This document shows, piece by piece, positions 23,765-33,793 of a DNA stretch of 64,000 nt. Each line of letters starts with the position of its first letter. Within the stretch, counting starts at the first letter, position 1. The DNA lies in the NCBI RefSeq assembly GCF_014651035.1, contig NZ_BMWC01000009.1, positions 186,001 to 250,000 on the forward strand, in the 5' to 3' direction. The translations under genes and the position numbers were made by a program. The stretch is from Streptomyces lomondensis. GTDB lineage: Bacteria > Actinomycetota > Actinomycetes > Streptomycetales > Streptomycetaceae. The notes below the pieces were generated by a model. It saw only the letters and a list, made by a program, of their open reading frames with translations. It was not told the origin of the DNA and did not search any database.

Positions 23765-25638
23765 ACACCGTCCGACTCACCACCGCCCAGGCACTCGTCC
23801 GCTTCCTGGCCAACCAGTACAGCGAGCGCGACGGCCAGGAGCAGCGGCTGATCCCCGGCGTGTGGGGCATCTTCGGGCACGGCAACGTGGCCGGGATCGG
23901 CCAGGCCCTGCTCCAGGCCGCCGTCACGCAAGAGGCCGATCTCCCCTACTACCTGGCCCGCAACGAGCAGGGCATGGTGCACGCCTCGGTGGCCTACGCG
24001 AAGATGCGTGACCGGCTGGCCACCTTCGCCTGCACGGCCTCCACCGGGCCGGGCTCGACGAACATGATCACCGGTGCGGCGCTGGCCACCACCAACCGGC
24101 TGCCCGTGCTGCTCCTGCCGTCCGACATGTTCGCCACCCGCGCCGCCGACCCCGTGCTCCAGCAGCTGGAGGACACCCGGGGCGGAGACGTCACCGTCAA
24201 CGACGCCTTCCGCGCCGTGTCGAAGTACTTCGACCGCATCTCCCGCCCCGAGCAGTTGATCCCGGCCGCGCTGGCGGCGATGCGGGTGCTGACCGACCCG
24301 GTCGAGACCGGCGCTGTGACGCTGGCGCTGCCGCAGGACGTGCAGGCAGAGGCGTATGACTGGCCGATCGACTTCTTCCGGCGTCGGGTCTGGCATGTGG
24401 GCCGCCCGGTGCCGGAGCCGGCGGCGGTCGAACGGGCCGCGCGCCTGCTCCGCACCGCCAGGAAGCCGCTGATCGTCGCCGGTGGAGGCACCGTCTACTC
24501 CGGTGCCGAAACCGCCCTGCGCGCCTTCGCCGAGGCCACGGGCATCCCGGTCGCCGACACCCACGCCGGCAAAGGGGCAGTCCCCTGGGACCACCCCTAC
24601 GCGGTCGGCGGCATCGGCTCCACCGGGTCGTACGCGGCGAACGAACTCGCGCGCGAGGCGGACGTGGTCCTGGGCATCGGCACCCGCTACTCGGACTTCA
24701 CCACCGCCAGCCACACCGTCTTCGGCAACCCGGACGTCACCTTCGTCAACCTCAACGTCGCCCGCCTCGACGCCGTCAAGCACTCCGCCGAGCCGCTGGT
24801 GGCCGACGCCCGCCTCGGCATCCAGGCCCTCGCCGGTGCACTCACGGACTGGGAGGTGGACCAGGCCTACCGCGACCGAACACGCCAACTCATCGCCCGC
24901 ACCAGGCAGATCGAGGAGGAGTGCTTCCACCGGGGCCACGGCCCGCTGCCCGCACAGACCGAGATCCTCGGCGCTCTCAACGACGTCCTGGACGACCGGG
25001 CCGTGGTCATCAACGCCGCCGGTTCCATGCCCGGCGACCTCCAGCAGCTCTGGCGGGCCCGGGACCCGAAGGCCTACCACGTCGAGTACGCCTACTCCTG
25101 CATGGGCTACGAGGTCGCCGCCGGCGTCGGCGCCAAGATGGCCGACCCCTCACACGAGGTCGTCGTCCTGGTCGGCGACGGCTCGTACCTGATGATGGCT
25201 CAGGAGATCGTCACCATGGTCTCCGAGGGCCTGAAGGTCATCATCGTCCTCGTCCAGAACCACGGCTTCGCCTCCATCGGCGCCCTGTCGGAGTCGCTCG
25301 GCTCGCAGCGGTTCGGCACCAAGTACCGCTACCGCGACCGCGATTCGGGCCAGCTCGACGGCGGCATCCTCCCCGTCGACCTCGCCGCCAACGCCTCCAG
25401 CCTGGGCGCGGACGTCCTGCACGCCGCCACCGTCGAGGAGTTCCGTTCGGCGATGGAGAAGGCGAAGGCCGCCACGCGCACCACGGTCGTGCACGTCGAG
25501 GCCGACCTCTACGGCCCCAACCCGCCCGGCCACGGCTGGTGGGACGTCCCCGTCAGCGAGACCTCCGCCCTGGACTCCACCCGCACCGCCTACGAGACGT
25601 ACGCAGCCCAGAAGCAGTCCCAGCGCCACTACCTGTAA
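23761..25638 (+). CDS. iolD: 3D-(3,5/4)-trihydroxycyclohexane-1,2-dione hydrolase (ThDP-dependent)
   Basis: A 625-aa thiamine-diphosphate enzyme that opens the cyclohexane ring of diketo-inositol. The N-terminal Pyr domain has the ThDP-activating Glu in YYLARNEQGMVHAS and STGPGSTNMITGAA. The C-terminal PP domain has GDGSYLMMAQEIVTM and QNHGFASIGALSESLGS, the ThDP/Mg site. Length is normal. Its ATG once overlapped the iolB stop as ATGA; the duplication in iolB now ends translation 100 bp upstream, so coupling to iolB is lost and expression may be reduced. mmsA follows 12 bp later. Confidence 0.95.
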   Translation: MNTVRLTTAQALVRFLANQYSERDGQEQRLIPGVWGIFGHGNVAGIGQALLQAAVTQEADLPYYLARNEQGMVHASVAYAKMRDRLATFACTASTGPGSTNMITGAALATTNRLPVLLLPSDMFATRAADPVLQQLEDTRGGDVTVNDAFRAVSKYFDRISRPEQLIPAALAAMRVLTDPVETGAVTLALPQDVQAEAYDWPIDFFRRRVWHVGRPVPEPAAVERAARLLRTARKPLIVAGGGTVYSGAETALRAFAEATGIPVADTHAGKGAVPWDHPYAVGGIGSTGSYAANELAREADVVLGIGTRYSDFTTASHTVFGNPDVTFVNLNVARLDAVKHSAEPLVADARLGIQALAGALTDWEVDQAYRDRTRQLIARTRQIEEECFHRGHGPLPAQTEILGALNDVLDDRAVVINAAGSMPGDLQQLWRARDPKAYHVEYAYSCMGYEVAAGVGAKMADPSHEVVVLVGDGSYLMMAQEIVTMVSEGLKVIIVLVQNHGFASIGALSESLGSQRFGTKYRYRDRDSGQLDGGILPVDLAANASSLGADVLHAATVEEFRSAMEKAKAATRTTVVHVEADLYGPNPPGHGWWDVPVSETSALDSTRTAYETYAAQKQSQRHYL

Positions 25639-25650
25639 GGACCCGCTCCC

Positions 25651-27141
<1,491 letters not shown>

Positions 27142-27174
27142 CCGTCCCTGTCCCTCTCCCAAAGGACACGCACC

Positions 27175-28125
27175 ATGGCAACGGCGCCTCCCCCTCTCCG
27201 TACCACCGTCGGCAACCTGTGCCTCGGCTCCGCCCCCGACTCCTGGGGTGTCTGGTTCCCCGAGGACGAGCACCAGGTGTCGTACACGCGCTTCCTCGAC
27301 GAGCTGGTCCAGGCCGGCTACGAGTGGCTGGAGCTCGGCCCGTACGGGTACCTGCCCACCGACCCGCAGCGGCTGAAGGCCGAGCTGGACGCCCGGGGGC
27401 TGAAGGTCTCCGGCGGTACGGCGTTCGGCGCGCTGCACCGGCCCGAGGCGTGGGACGAGATGCTCGCCCATGTCCGGCAGGTCGCCGCGCTGACCGCCGC
27501 CGCGGGGGCGCACCACCTGGTCTTCATCCCGCCGATGTACCGGGACGAGAAGACCGGTGCGTTCACCGAGTCGCCCGAGCTGACCGCCGAGCAGTGGGCC
27601 GGGTTCGGCCGGGCCGCGGACCGGCTGGGCAGGCTGCTGCTGGAGGAGTACGACGTACGGCTGGTCGTCCATCCGCACGCCGACAGCCACATCCAGACCC
27701 AGCCGGAGATCGAGCGGCTGCTGAACGAGTCCGACGGCCGGTACACCAACCTGTGCCTGGACACGGGGCATGTGGCGTACGGCGGCGGGGACAACCTCGA
27801 TCTGATCCGCCGGTTCGGTGAGCGGGTCGGGTACGTGCACATCAAGCAGATGGATCCGGAGATCCTGGCCCAGGTCGCCGCCGAGGACCTGTCGTTCGGT
27901 GAGGCCGTGAAGCGCGGGGTGTGCGTGTCGCCGCCGGCCGGGGTGCCCAAGCCGGCCGATGTGGTGGCCGAACTCGCCCGGCTCGACGCGGAGTTGTTCG
28001 TGATCGTCGAGCAGGACCTGTACCCGTGCGCTCCCGAGGTGCCGCTGCCCATCGCGGTCAGCACCCGTGAGCACCTGGCCGGCTGCGGCCTGTCGGGTAC
28101 CCGGCGCCCGAACATCGACAGGTAA
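27175..28125 (+). CDS. TIM-barrel sugar isomerase/dehydratase, IolE-like
   Basis: A 316-aa xylose-isomerase-like TIM barrel. The opening GNLCLGSAPDSWGVWFPED and YEWLELGPYGYLPTDP, and the metal residues in VVHPHADSHIQT, CLDTGHVAYGG and GYVHIKQMD, fit IolE (2-keto-myo-inositol dehydratase) best. IolE is needed here to link IolG and IolD. The operon position 33 bp after mmsA and before the transporter agrees. Other inosose isomerases (IolI, IolH) share the fold, so the exact assignment is by best match. Confidence 0.82.
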   Translation: MATAPPPLRTTVGNLCLGSAPDSWGVWFPEDEHQVSYTRFLDELVQAGYEWLELGPYGYLPTDPQRLKAELDARGLKVSGGTAFGALHRPEAWDEMLAHVRQVAALTAAAGAHHLVFIPPMYRDEKTGAFTESPELTAEQWAGFGRAADRLGRLLLEEYDVRLVVHPHADSHIQTQPEIERLLNESDGRYTNLCLDTGHVAYGGGDNLDLIRRFGERVGYVHIKQMDPEILAQVAAEDLSFGEAVKRGVCVSPPAGVPKPADVVAELARLDAELFVIVEQDLYPCAPEVPLPIAVSTREHLAGCGLSGTRRPNIDR

Positions 28126-28134
28126 GGAGCGGCC

Positions 28135-29574
28135 ATGGACGTCAGGGACGACACGACACCGGCCCCCACCCCGCCCCCCGCCACCGCCGTCGCGGACGAC
28201 GCCCCTCCGGCGGTCAGGCGGCGGCTGCGGCTGATCACGATCATCGCCACGTTCGGTGGTCTGCTCTTCGGCTACGACACGGGCGTCATCAACGGCGCCC
28301 TGCCCTACATGACCGACGACCTCGGCCTGACCCCGGTCACCGAGGGCATGGTCACCAGCTCGCTGCTGCTGGGTGCCGCGCTGGGCGCGGTGACCGGCGG
28401 CCGGCTGTCGGACGCGCGGGGCAGGCGGCGCAACATCCTGCTGCTGGCCGTGCTGTTCTTCGTCGGCGCGCTCGGCTGCACGCTCGCGCCGACGACCGAG
28501 GTGATGATCGTGGCACGGTTCGTGCTCGGTCTCGCGGTCGGCGGTGCCTCGGTGACCGTGCCGGTCTATCTCGCGGAGGTGTCGCCCGCCGAGCGGCGCG
28601 GCGCCCTCGTGACCCGCAACGAGCTGATGATCGTCACCGGTCAGCTGCTGGCGTTCACCTCCAACGCGATCATCGCCCAGATCGGCGGCGAGTCCGGCGG
28701 CGTGTGGCGCTGGATGCTGGTCATCGCCACGCTGCCGGCCGTGGTGCTGTGGTTCGGCATGCTGGTGATGCCGGAGAGCCCGCGCTGGCTGGCCTCGCAG
28801 AGCCGCTTCGGCGAGGCCCTCGACGTCCTGAAGCAGGTGCGGTCGCAGGTGCGGGCCGAGGCCGAGCTGAAGGAGGTCACCGCCCTCGCCGTCAAGGACC
28901 AGCGGGAGAGGCTCGGCGGCTGGCAGGACATCAAGAGCACGCCGTGGGTGCGGAAGCTGATGTTCGTCGGGTTCGGCATCGCGATCGTGCAGCAGATCAC
29001 CGGCGTCAACACGATCATGTACTACGGCACGCAGATCCTCACCGACGCCGGTTTCGCCGCCGACAGCGCGCTGACGGCGAACATCGCCAACGGTGTGATC
29101 TCGGTGCTCGCCACCTTCGTCGGCATCTGGCTGCTGGGCCGCGTCCCGCGCCGCCCGATGCTGATGACCGGTCAGGTGGGCACGACGGCCGCCCTGTTGC
29201 TGATCGGCGTCTTCTCGCTGGTGCTGCCCTCCGGTGATCCGCGGGCCTTCGCGGTGCTGGCCATGACGGTCACGTTCCTCGCCTTCCAGCAGGGCGCGAT
29301 CTCGCCGGTGACCTGGCTGATGCTGTCGGAGATCTTCCCGATGCGGATGCGCGGCTTCGGCATGGGCGTCGCGGCCGTGGTGCTGTGGCTGACCAACTTC
29401 GTGATCGGGCTGGTCTTCCCGTCCCTGGTCTCCGGGATCGGGATCTCCAACACCTTCTTCCTGTTCGTGGTGGCGGGTCTGCTGTCCCTCACCTTCGTGA
29501 AGCTGTACGTCCCCGAGACCAAGGGCCGCACCCTCGAAACCCTCGAAGCCGAGCTCCGGACGCGCTTCTCCTGA
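28135..29574 (+). CDS. MFS sugar porter, probable myo-inositol transporter
   Basis: A 479-aa twelve-helix major facilitator of the sugar-porter family, with TFGGLLFGYDTGVINGALPY in helix 1, GGRLSDARGRRRN, PESPRWLASQ after helix 6 and VPETKGRTLETLE at the C-terminal end. These are the markers of IolT/GalP-type proton symporters. It lies 9 bp behind the iolE-like gene and before iolG, so myo-inositol or its isomers are the likely cargo. It may be the working importer for this locus, since the binding lipoprotein at 19151 has no permease. Confidence 0.9.
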   Translation: MDVRDDTTPAPTPPPATAVADDAPPAVRRRLRLITIIATFGGLLFGYDTGVINGALPYMTDDLGLTPVTEGMVTSSLLLGAALGAVTGGRLSDARGRRRNILLLAVLFFVGALGCTLAPTTEVMIVARFVLGLAVGGASVTVPVYLAEVSPAERRGALVTRNELMIVTGQLLAFTSNAIIAQIGGESGGVWRWMLVIATLPAVVLWFGMLVMPESPRWLASQSRFGEALDVLKQVRSQVRAEAELKEVTALAVKDQRERLGGWQDIKSTPWVRKLMFVGFGIAIVQQITGVNTIMYYGTQILTDAGFAADSALTANIANGVISVLATFVGIWLLGRVPRRPMLMTGQVGTTAALLLIGVFSLVLPSGDPRAFAVLAMTVTFLAFQQGAISPVTWLMLSEIFPMRMRGFGMGVAAVVLWLTNFVIGLVFPSLVSGIGISNTFFLFVVAGLLSLTFVKLYVPETKGRTLETLEAELRTRFS

Positions 29575-29594
29575 CCACTCCCGAGGAGTTCACC

Positions 29595-30614
29595 ATGACC
29601 GTACGTGTAGGCGTCATCGGCGCCGGAATGATCGGCCAGGACCACATCAGGCGGCTCACCGAGGTCGTCACCGGGGCCAGGGTCACGGCCGTGACCGACA
29701 TCGACGCCGGGCGCGCCGCCGAGGTGGCCGCCCGGACCGGTGCCACCGCGCTGCCCACCGGCGCGGACCTGGTCGCCTCCCCCGACGTGGACGCCGTGCT
29801 CGTCACCTCCTGGGGACCCACCCATGCCGAGCACGTCCTGAACGCGATCGCGGCCGGCAAGCCGGTGTTCTGCGAGAAGCCGCTGGCCACGACCGCCGAG
29901 GACTGTCTGCGGATCGTCGAGGCCGAGCGGGCGCACGGGCGCCGGCTGGTGCAGGTCGGCTTCATGCGCCGCTTCGACCCGGGCTACCGGCAGATGAAGG
30001 AGGTCCTGTCGACCGGCTCGCTCGGGGCGCCGCTGATCGTGCACTGCGCCCACCGCAACCCGACCGTGCCCGAGTCGTACCACTCCGCCATGGCCGCCCA
30101 GGACACGGCCGTGCACGAGATCGACGTGCTGCGCTGGCTGCTCGACGACGAGATCGTCTCCGCCCAGGTGGTCACCCCGCGCGCCACGAGCAAGCGGTTC
30201 CCGCACCTGAAGGACCCTCAGATCATGATCTTCGAGACGTCCGAGGGCGTCCGGATCGACCTGGAGGTCTTCGTCAACTGCCAGTACGGCTACGACATCC
30301 AGTGCGAGGTCGTCGGCGAGGACGGGCTGGTCCGGCTGCCCGACCCGGCGGCCGTCGGGATCCGCACCGCCGCCCGGCACGGCACGGGCGTGCTCCAGGA
30401 CTGGAAGGACCGGTTCGCGGAGGCCTTCGACACCGAGTTCCGCGAGTGGGTCGCCTCGGTCGCGGCCGGCACCGAGCCCACCGGCCCGTCCGCCTGGGAC
30501 GGTTACGCCGCCACCGTCATCACCGACGCCGCCGTCCGGTCCCTTGAGTCCGGCGGCGAGATCGTCACCACCGACATGAAGCCCCGCCCCGCGTTCTACG
30601 GAGGGACCGCGTGA
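29595..30614 (+). CDS. iolG: myo-inositol 2-dehydrogenase (Gfo/Idh/MocA family)
   Basis: A 339-aa NAD-dependent dehydrogenase: Rossmann motif VGVIGAGMIGQDHIRRL, the catalytic EKPLATT lysine, GFMRRFDPGYRQMKE, and HEIDVLRWLLDDE with the family His/Asp. IolG oxidises myo-inositol to 2-keto-myo-inositol, the first step of the pathway. GAGGAG stands 7 nt before the ATG at 29595. The stop overlaps the next start as GTGA. Context in a full iol operon makes this assignment strong, though activity on scyllo- or chiro-inositol is possible. Confidence 0.9.
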   Translation: MTVRVGVIGAGMIGQDHIRRLTEVVTGARVTAVTDIDAGRAAEVAARTGATALPTGADLVASPDVDAVLVTSWGPTHAEHVLNAIAAGKPVFCEKPLATTAEDCLRIVEAERAHGRRLVQVGFMRRFDPGYRQMKEVLSTGSLGAPLIVHCAHRNPTVPESYHSAMAAQDTAVHEIDVLRWLLDDEIVSAQVVTPRATSKRFPHLKDPQIMIFETSEGVRIDLEVFVNCQYGYDIQCEVVGEDGLVRLPDPAAVGIRTAARHGTGVLQDWKDRFAEAFDTEFREWVASVAAGTEPTGPSAWDGYAATVITDAAVRSLESGGEIVTTDMKPRPAFYGGTA

Positions 30615-31477
30615 AGATCGCCCTCGACCCCTATATGTTCCGTGCCCTGCCGATCGACGAGATGGTGCGCACGGTCGCCGAACTCGGCTACGAGTACATC
30701 GAGTTGTCGCCGCGCGCGGACTTCATGCCGTTCTTCCTGCACCCGCGTGCGGACGACGCGCGGGTGGCGGAGCTGAAGAACTCCCTGCGCAGGCACGGCG
30801 TGCGGCTGTCCTCGGTGCTGCCGCTGTACAAGTGGTCCTCGCCGGACGAGACCGAGCGGCAGGCGGCCGTCCGCTACTGGAAGCGGATGATCGAGATCAC
30901 CGTCGAGCTCGAATGCCCGCTGATGAACTCGGAGTTCAACGGCCGCCCCGAGCGGGCCGCCGAGAGCGAGGCCGCGTTCTGGCGCTCGCTGGAGGAACTG
31001 CTGCCGGTGTTCGAGCGCGAAGGCATCGCTCTGAACCTGGAGGCCCACCCGGACGACTTCTGCGAGGAGAACACGCCCGCCGTCGATCTCGTCCGCGCGA
31101 TCAACAAGCCGTGGGTGAACTACCTGTACTGCGCCCCGCACACCTTCCATCTCTCGGGCGCGGATCCGACGGCCGACATCGCGGCGATGATGCGCTACGC
31201 CGGTGACAAGCTCCAGCACGTGCACATCGCGGACTCCTTCAACCACAAGGGCTCCAGCGGCCTGCGCTACATCCTGAACCCGCCGGGCACCCCGGCCCGG
31301 ATCCACCAGCACCTCGACATCGGTCAGGGCGAGGTCGACTGGGACGCCTTCTTCGGCACCCTGCGCGAGCTGGGCTTCGACGGCGTCGCCACGGCCTGCG
31401 TCTTCGCCTGGGAGGAGCGGGCCCGGGAGTCGTCGGCGTTCATGCTGGACCGCATCCGCAAGGAACTCGCCGCGTAG
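30611..31477 (+). CDS. TIM-barrel isomerase/epimerase, IolH-like
   Basis: A 288-aa xylose-isomerase-like TIM barrel beginning at GTG 30611 inside the iolG stop (GTGA). ALDPYMFRALPIDEMVRTVAELGYEYIELSPR resembles IolH of B. subtilis in length and opening. Metal-site candidates are Glu in NLEAHPDDF, His in HVHIADSF and Asp/Glu in IGQGEVDWDAFF. IolH function is not settled; inosose isomerisation is plausible. It is the last gene of the operon and converges with helR 18 bp downstream, with no clear terminator between. Confidence 0.82.
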   Translation: MKIALDPYMFRALPIDEMVRTVAELGYEYIELSPRADFMPFFLHPRADDARVAELKNSLRRHGVRLSSVLPLYKWSSPDETERQAAVRYWKRMIEITVELECPLMNSEFNGRPERAAESEAAFWRSLEELLPVFEREGIALNLEAHPDDFCEENTPAVDLVRAINKPWVNYLYCAPHTFHLSGADPTADIAAMMRYAGDKLQHVHIADSFNHKGSSGLRYILNPPGTPARIHQHLDIGQGEVDWDAFFGTLRELGFDGVATACVFAWEERARESSAFMLDRIRKELAA

Positions 31478-31495
31478 CACTCCGGCCGGGGCGGC

Positions 31496-33652
31496 TCAGC
31501 AGCTCGTGAGCACCACGAGCTGCCGGGTCGCCCGGGTCATCGCGACGTAGTGGTCGACCGCGCCCTCGATGCCGGTGCCGAAGTCCTCCGGGTCGACGAG
31601 CACGACCAGGTCGAACTCCAGCCCCTTGGACAGCTCCGGCGTCAGCGACCGCACACGGGCCGAGGTCGGCCGGAACGTGGGATCGCCGATGACACAGGCG
31701 GTCCCCTCGGCGTGTGCGGCCAGCCAGGTGTCGAGGATCGCGGGCAGGTCCGAGACGGGTCCGTGGACGACGGGGACACCGCCGCTGCGGATGGAGACCG
31801 GCACGTTGGCGTCCGGGAGCACGGCCCGGATGACCGGCTCGGCCTCCGCCATGATCTCCTCCGGCGTCCGGTAGTTGATGCTCAGCGAGGCCATCTCGAC
31901 CCGGCCGAACCCGACCCGCTCCAGCCGTTCCCGCCACGACTCCGTGAACCCGTGCCGGGCCTGGGCGCGGTCCCCGACGATGGTGAAGCTGCGTGAGGGG
32001 CAGCGCAGCAGCAGCATCTGCCATTCCGCGTCGGTCAGTTCCTGCGCCTCGTCCACGACGATGTGCGCGAACGGCCCGGCGAGCCGGTCCGGATCGTCGG
32101 CGGGCAGGGCACTCTCGTCGACCAGGGAGTTGCGCATGTCCTGTCCGTGCAGCATGACCAGCACGCCTTCGCCGTCGTCGTGGGTATGGGCCTCCAGCAG
32201 GTTGTCGATGACCTTGTCCATGCGTTCGCGTTCGGTGGCGACGGCGGCGGCGTGCCGGCGTTTGCGCCGTGACGCCTCCGGGTCGCCGAGCCGCTGCCGT
32301 GCCGCGTCCAGCAGCGGCAGGTCGGACACCGTCCAGGCTTGGGGATCCTCGCGCTGGAGCTTTCGCACGTCGTCGCGGCCGAGCCAGGGGGCGCACATCC
32401 GCAGATAGGCCGGTACCGACCACAGGTCCCCGACGAGATCGCTCGCCTCCAGCAGCGGCCAGGCTCGGTTGAAGGCCGTGAGCAGGTCCCTGTTCCGCGA
32501 CAGCGACCTGCGCAGCAGGGCGGCCGGCGCGTCGCCCTCGTGCTTGTCCTCCAGGATCGTGAGCAGTTCTTCCCAGACCTGGCCGCGCGCGTCGTTGTGC
32601 GGGGTGCCGGGTTCCGCCGCCGCGAACGCCACGAGCCAGTCCTCGGCACTGAGCCGGATGTCGGACCAGTGGGTCGTGACCGTCATGCCCTCGGTGGGCG
32701 GCTCCTCGTAGAACGTGACGGCCTTCTCGAGCGCCTTCACCATGTCCGCGGACGACTTCAGGCGCGCGACGTCCGGGTCGGTCTCGACCGCCGCTTCGGC
32801 TCCCTCGTCGACGAGGTCCCGCAGGACGCAGGTCTGCACGCCCTCCTCGCCGAGGCTGGGCAGGACGTCGGAGACGTACGACAGGTAGGGCCGGTGCGGG
32901 CCGACGAACAGGACGCCGCCCCGGCGGTGGCCGAGCCGGGGGTCGGAGTACAGGAGGTAGGCGGAGCGGTGCAGGGCGACGACGGTCTTGCCCGTGCCGG
33001 GCCCCCCGTCGACGACGAGGGCGCCGCGGGAACCCGCGCGGATGATGGCGTCCTGGTCGGCCTGGATGGTGCCGAGGACGTCCCTCATCCGGGGCGAGCG
33101 GTTGGTGCCCAGGCTGGCGATGAAGGCGGACTGGTCGTCGAGCGCGGCGTGGCCGACGACCCCGTCCGGGGTGAACACCTCGTCCCAGTAGTCGCTGATC
33201 CGGCCGTCGGTCCAGCGGTAGCGGCGGCGGCTGGCCAGCCCCATCGGGTTGGCGTGCGTCGCCCCGAAGAACGGCTCGGCGGCCGGGGAACGCCAGTCGA
33301 CGAGCAGGCGGCGTCCCTCGCTGTCCGTGAGGCCGAGGCGTCCCACGTACACGGGCTCGGAGCCGTCCGCGGCGACCATGTGCCCGAGGCACAGGTCCAG
33401 TCCGAAGCGGCGCAGTGCGCGCAGGCGAGCGGTGAGCCGGTGGATCTCGGCGTCCCGGTCCATCGCCTGCCGTCCCTTGCCGCCGGGCGCCCTGCGCTCT
33501 GCTTCGAGACGGTCGGAGAGTTCGGCGATCGACTGCTCCAGGCAGTCGGCGACGGCGGCGAAATGCCGCTCGTCGCGGGCGATCAGCGCCGGCGCGGCTT
33601 TGTGCGCGAGGCGGTCGGGAAGATCGAACGCGCTCGTGGTCAGGGGGGTCAC
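31496..33652 (-). CDS. helR: HelR/HelD-type RNA polymerase-recycling motor ATPase (rifamycin protection)
   Basis: A 718-aa superfamily 1 helicase-like ATPase without the UvrD accessory domains. A charged coiled N-terminal arm (about 1-80) is followed by LLVDWRSPAAEPFF, Walker A GGPGTGKT with Lys222, Walker B HIVVDEAQELTDAEW, FTIVGDRAQARHG and a C-terminal GLEFDLVVLVD/VAMTRATRQLVVLTS. This layout is that of HelD-like proteins that pry apart stalled RNA polymerase. HelR in Streptomyces displaces rifamycins. The upstream rifamycin-associated element supports helR over plain helD. GTG at 33652 has GGGAG 6 nt upstream; an ATG at 33657 is out of frame. Confidence 0.88.
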   Translation of the reverse strand: MTPLTTSAFDLPDRLAHKAAPALIARDERHFAAVADCLEQSIAELSDRLEAERRAPGGKGRQAMDRDAEIHRLTARLRALRRFGLDLCLGHMVAADGSEPVYVGRLGLTDSEGRRLLVDWRSPAAEPFFGATHANPMGLASRRRYRWTDGRISDYWDEVFTPDGVVGHAALDDQSAFIASLGTNRSPRMRDVLGTIQADQDAIIRAGSRGALVVDGGPGTGKTVVALHRSAYLLYSDPRLGHRRGGVLFVGPHRPYLSYVSDVLPSLGEEGVQTCVLRDLVDEGAEAAVETDPDVARLKSSADMVKALEKAVTFYEEPPTEGMTVTTHWSDIRLSAEDWLVAFAAAEPGTPHNDARGQVWEELLTILEDKHEGDAPAALLRRSLSRNRDLLTAFNRAWPLLEASDLVGDLWSVPAYLRMCAPWLGRDDVRKLQREDPQAWTVSDLPLLDAARQRLGDPEASRRKRRHAAAVATERERMDKVIDNLLEAHTHDDGEGVLVMLHGQDMRNSLVDESALPADDPDRLAGPFAHIVVDEAQELTDAEWQMLLLRCPSRSFTIVGDRAQARHGFTESWRERLERVGFGRVEMASLSINYRTPEEIMAEAEPVIRAVLPDANVPVSIRSGGVPVVHGPVSDLPAILDTWLAAHAEGTACVIGDPTFRPTSARVRSLTPELSKGLEFDLVVLVDPEDFGTGIEGAVDHYVAMTRATRQLVVLTSC

Positions 33653-33705
33653 GTCATGCTCCCGTTTCCGCAGGTCCTGGGCCTAGGCCCGACAGTGTGC
33701 GGGAG

Positions 33706-33734
33706 ACAGGGGGCCTTGCCGCAAGGCCCCCTGT
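33706..33734. promoter_or_regulatory. rifamycin-associated element (RAE)
   Basis: A 29-bp inverted repeat: arm ACAGGGGGCCTTGC (33706-33719), one centre base, and its exact complement at 33721-33734. The core GGGGCCTTGC/GCAAGGCCCC matches the palindrome known upstream of rifamycin-inactivating and helR genes in actinomycetes. It starts 4-5 nt downstream of the minus-strand -10 box (TATAGC near 33742-33737), so it covers the transcription start of helR. Confidence 0.85.
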
Positions 33735-33793
33735 GCGCTATAGGTTGAGAGTGGCGAGGAGAGTGCTCCTTGCCCTTCTTGTTGCCCTGTCGG

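Noticed and set aside
31496..33652. Calling the ATPase a UvrD/Rep DNA helicase
   Set aside because: It lacks the UvrD 1B/2B layout and length, and the HelD-like N-terminal arm plus RAE fit an RNA-polymerase motor better.
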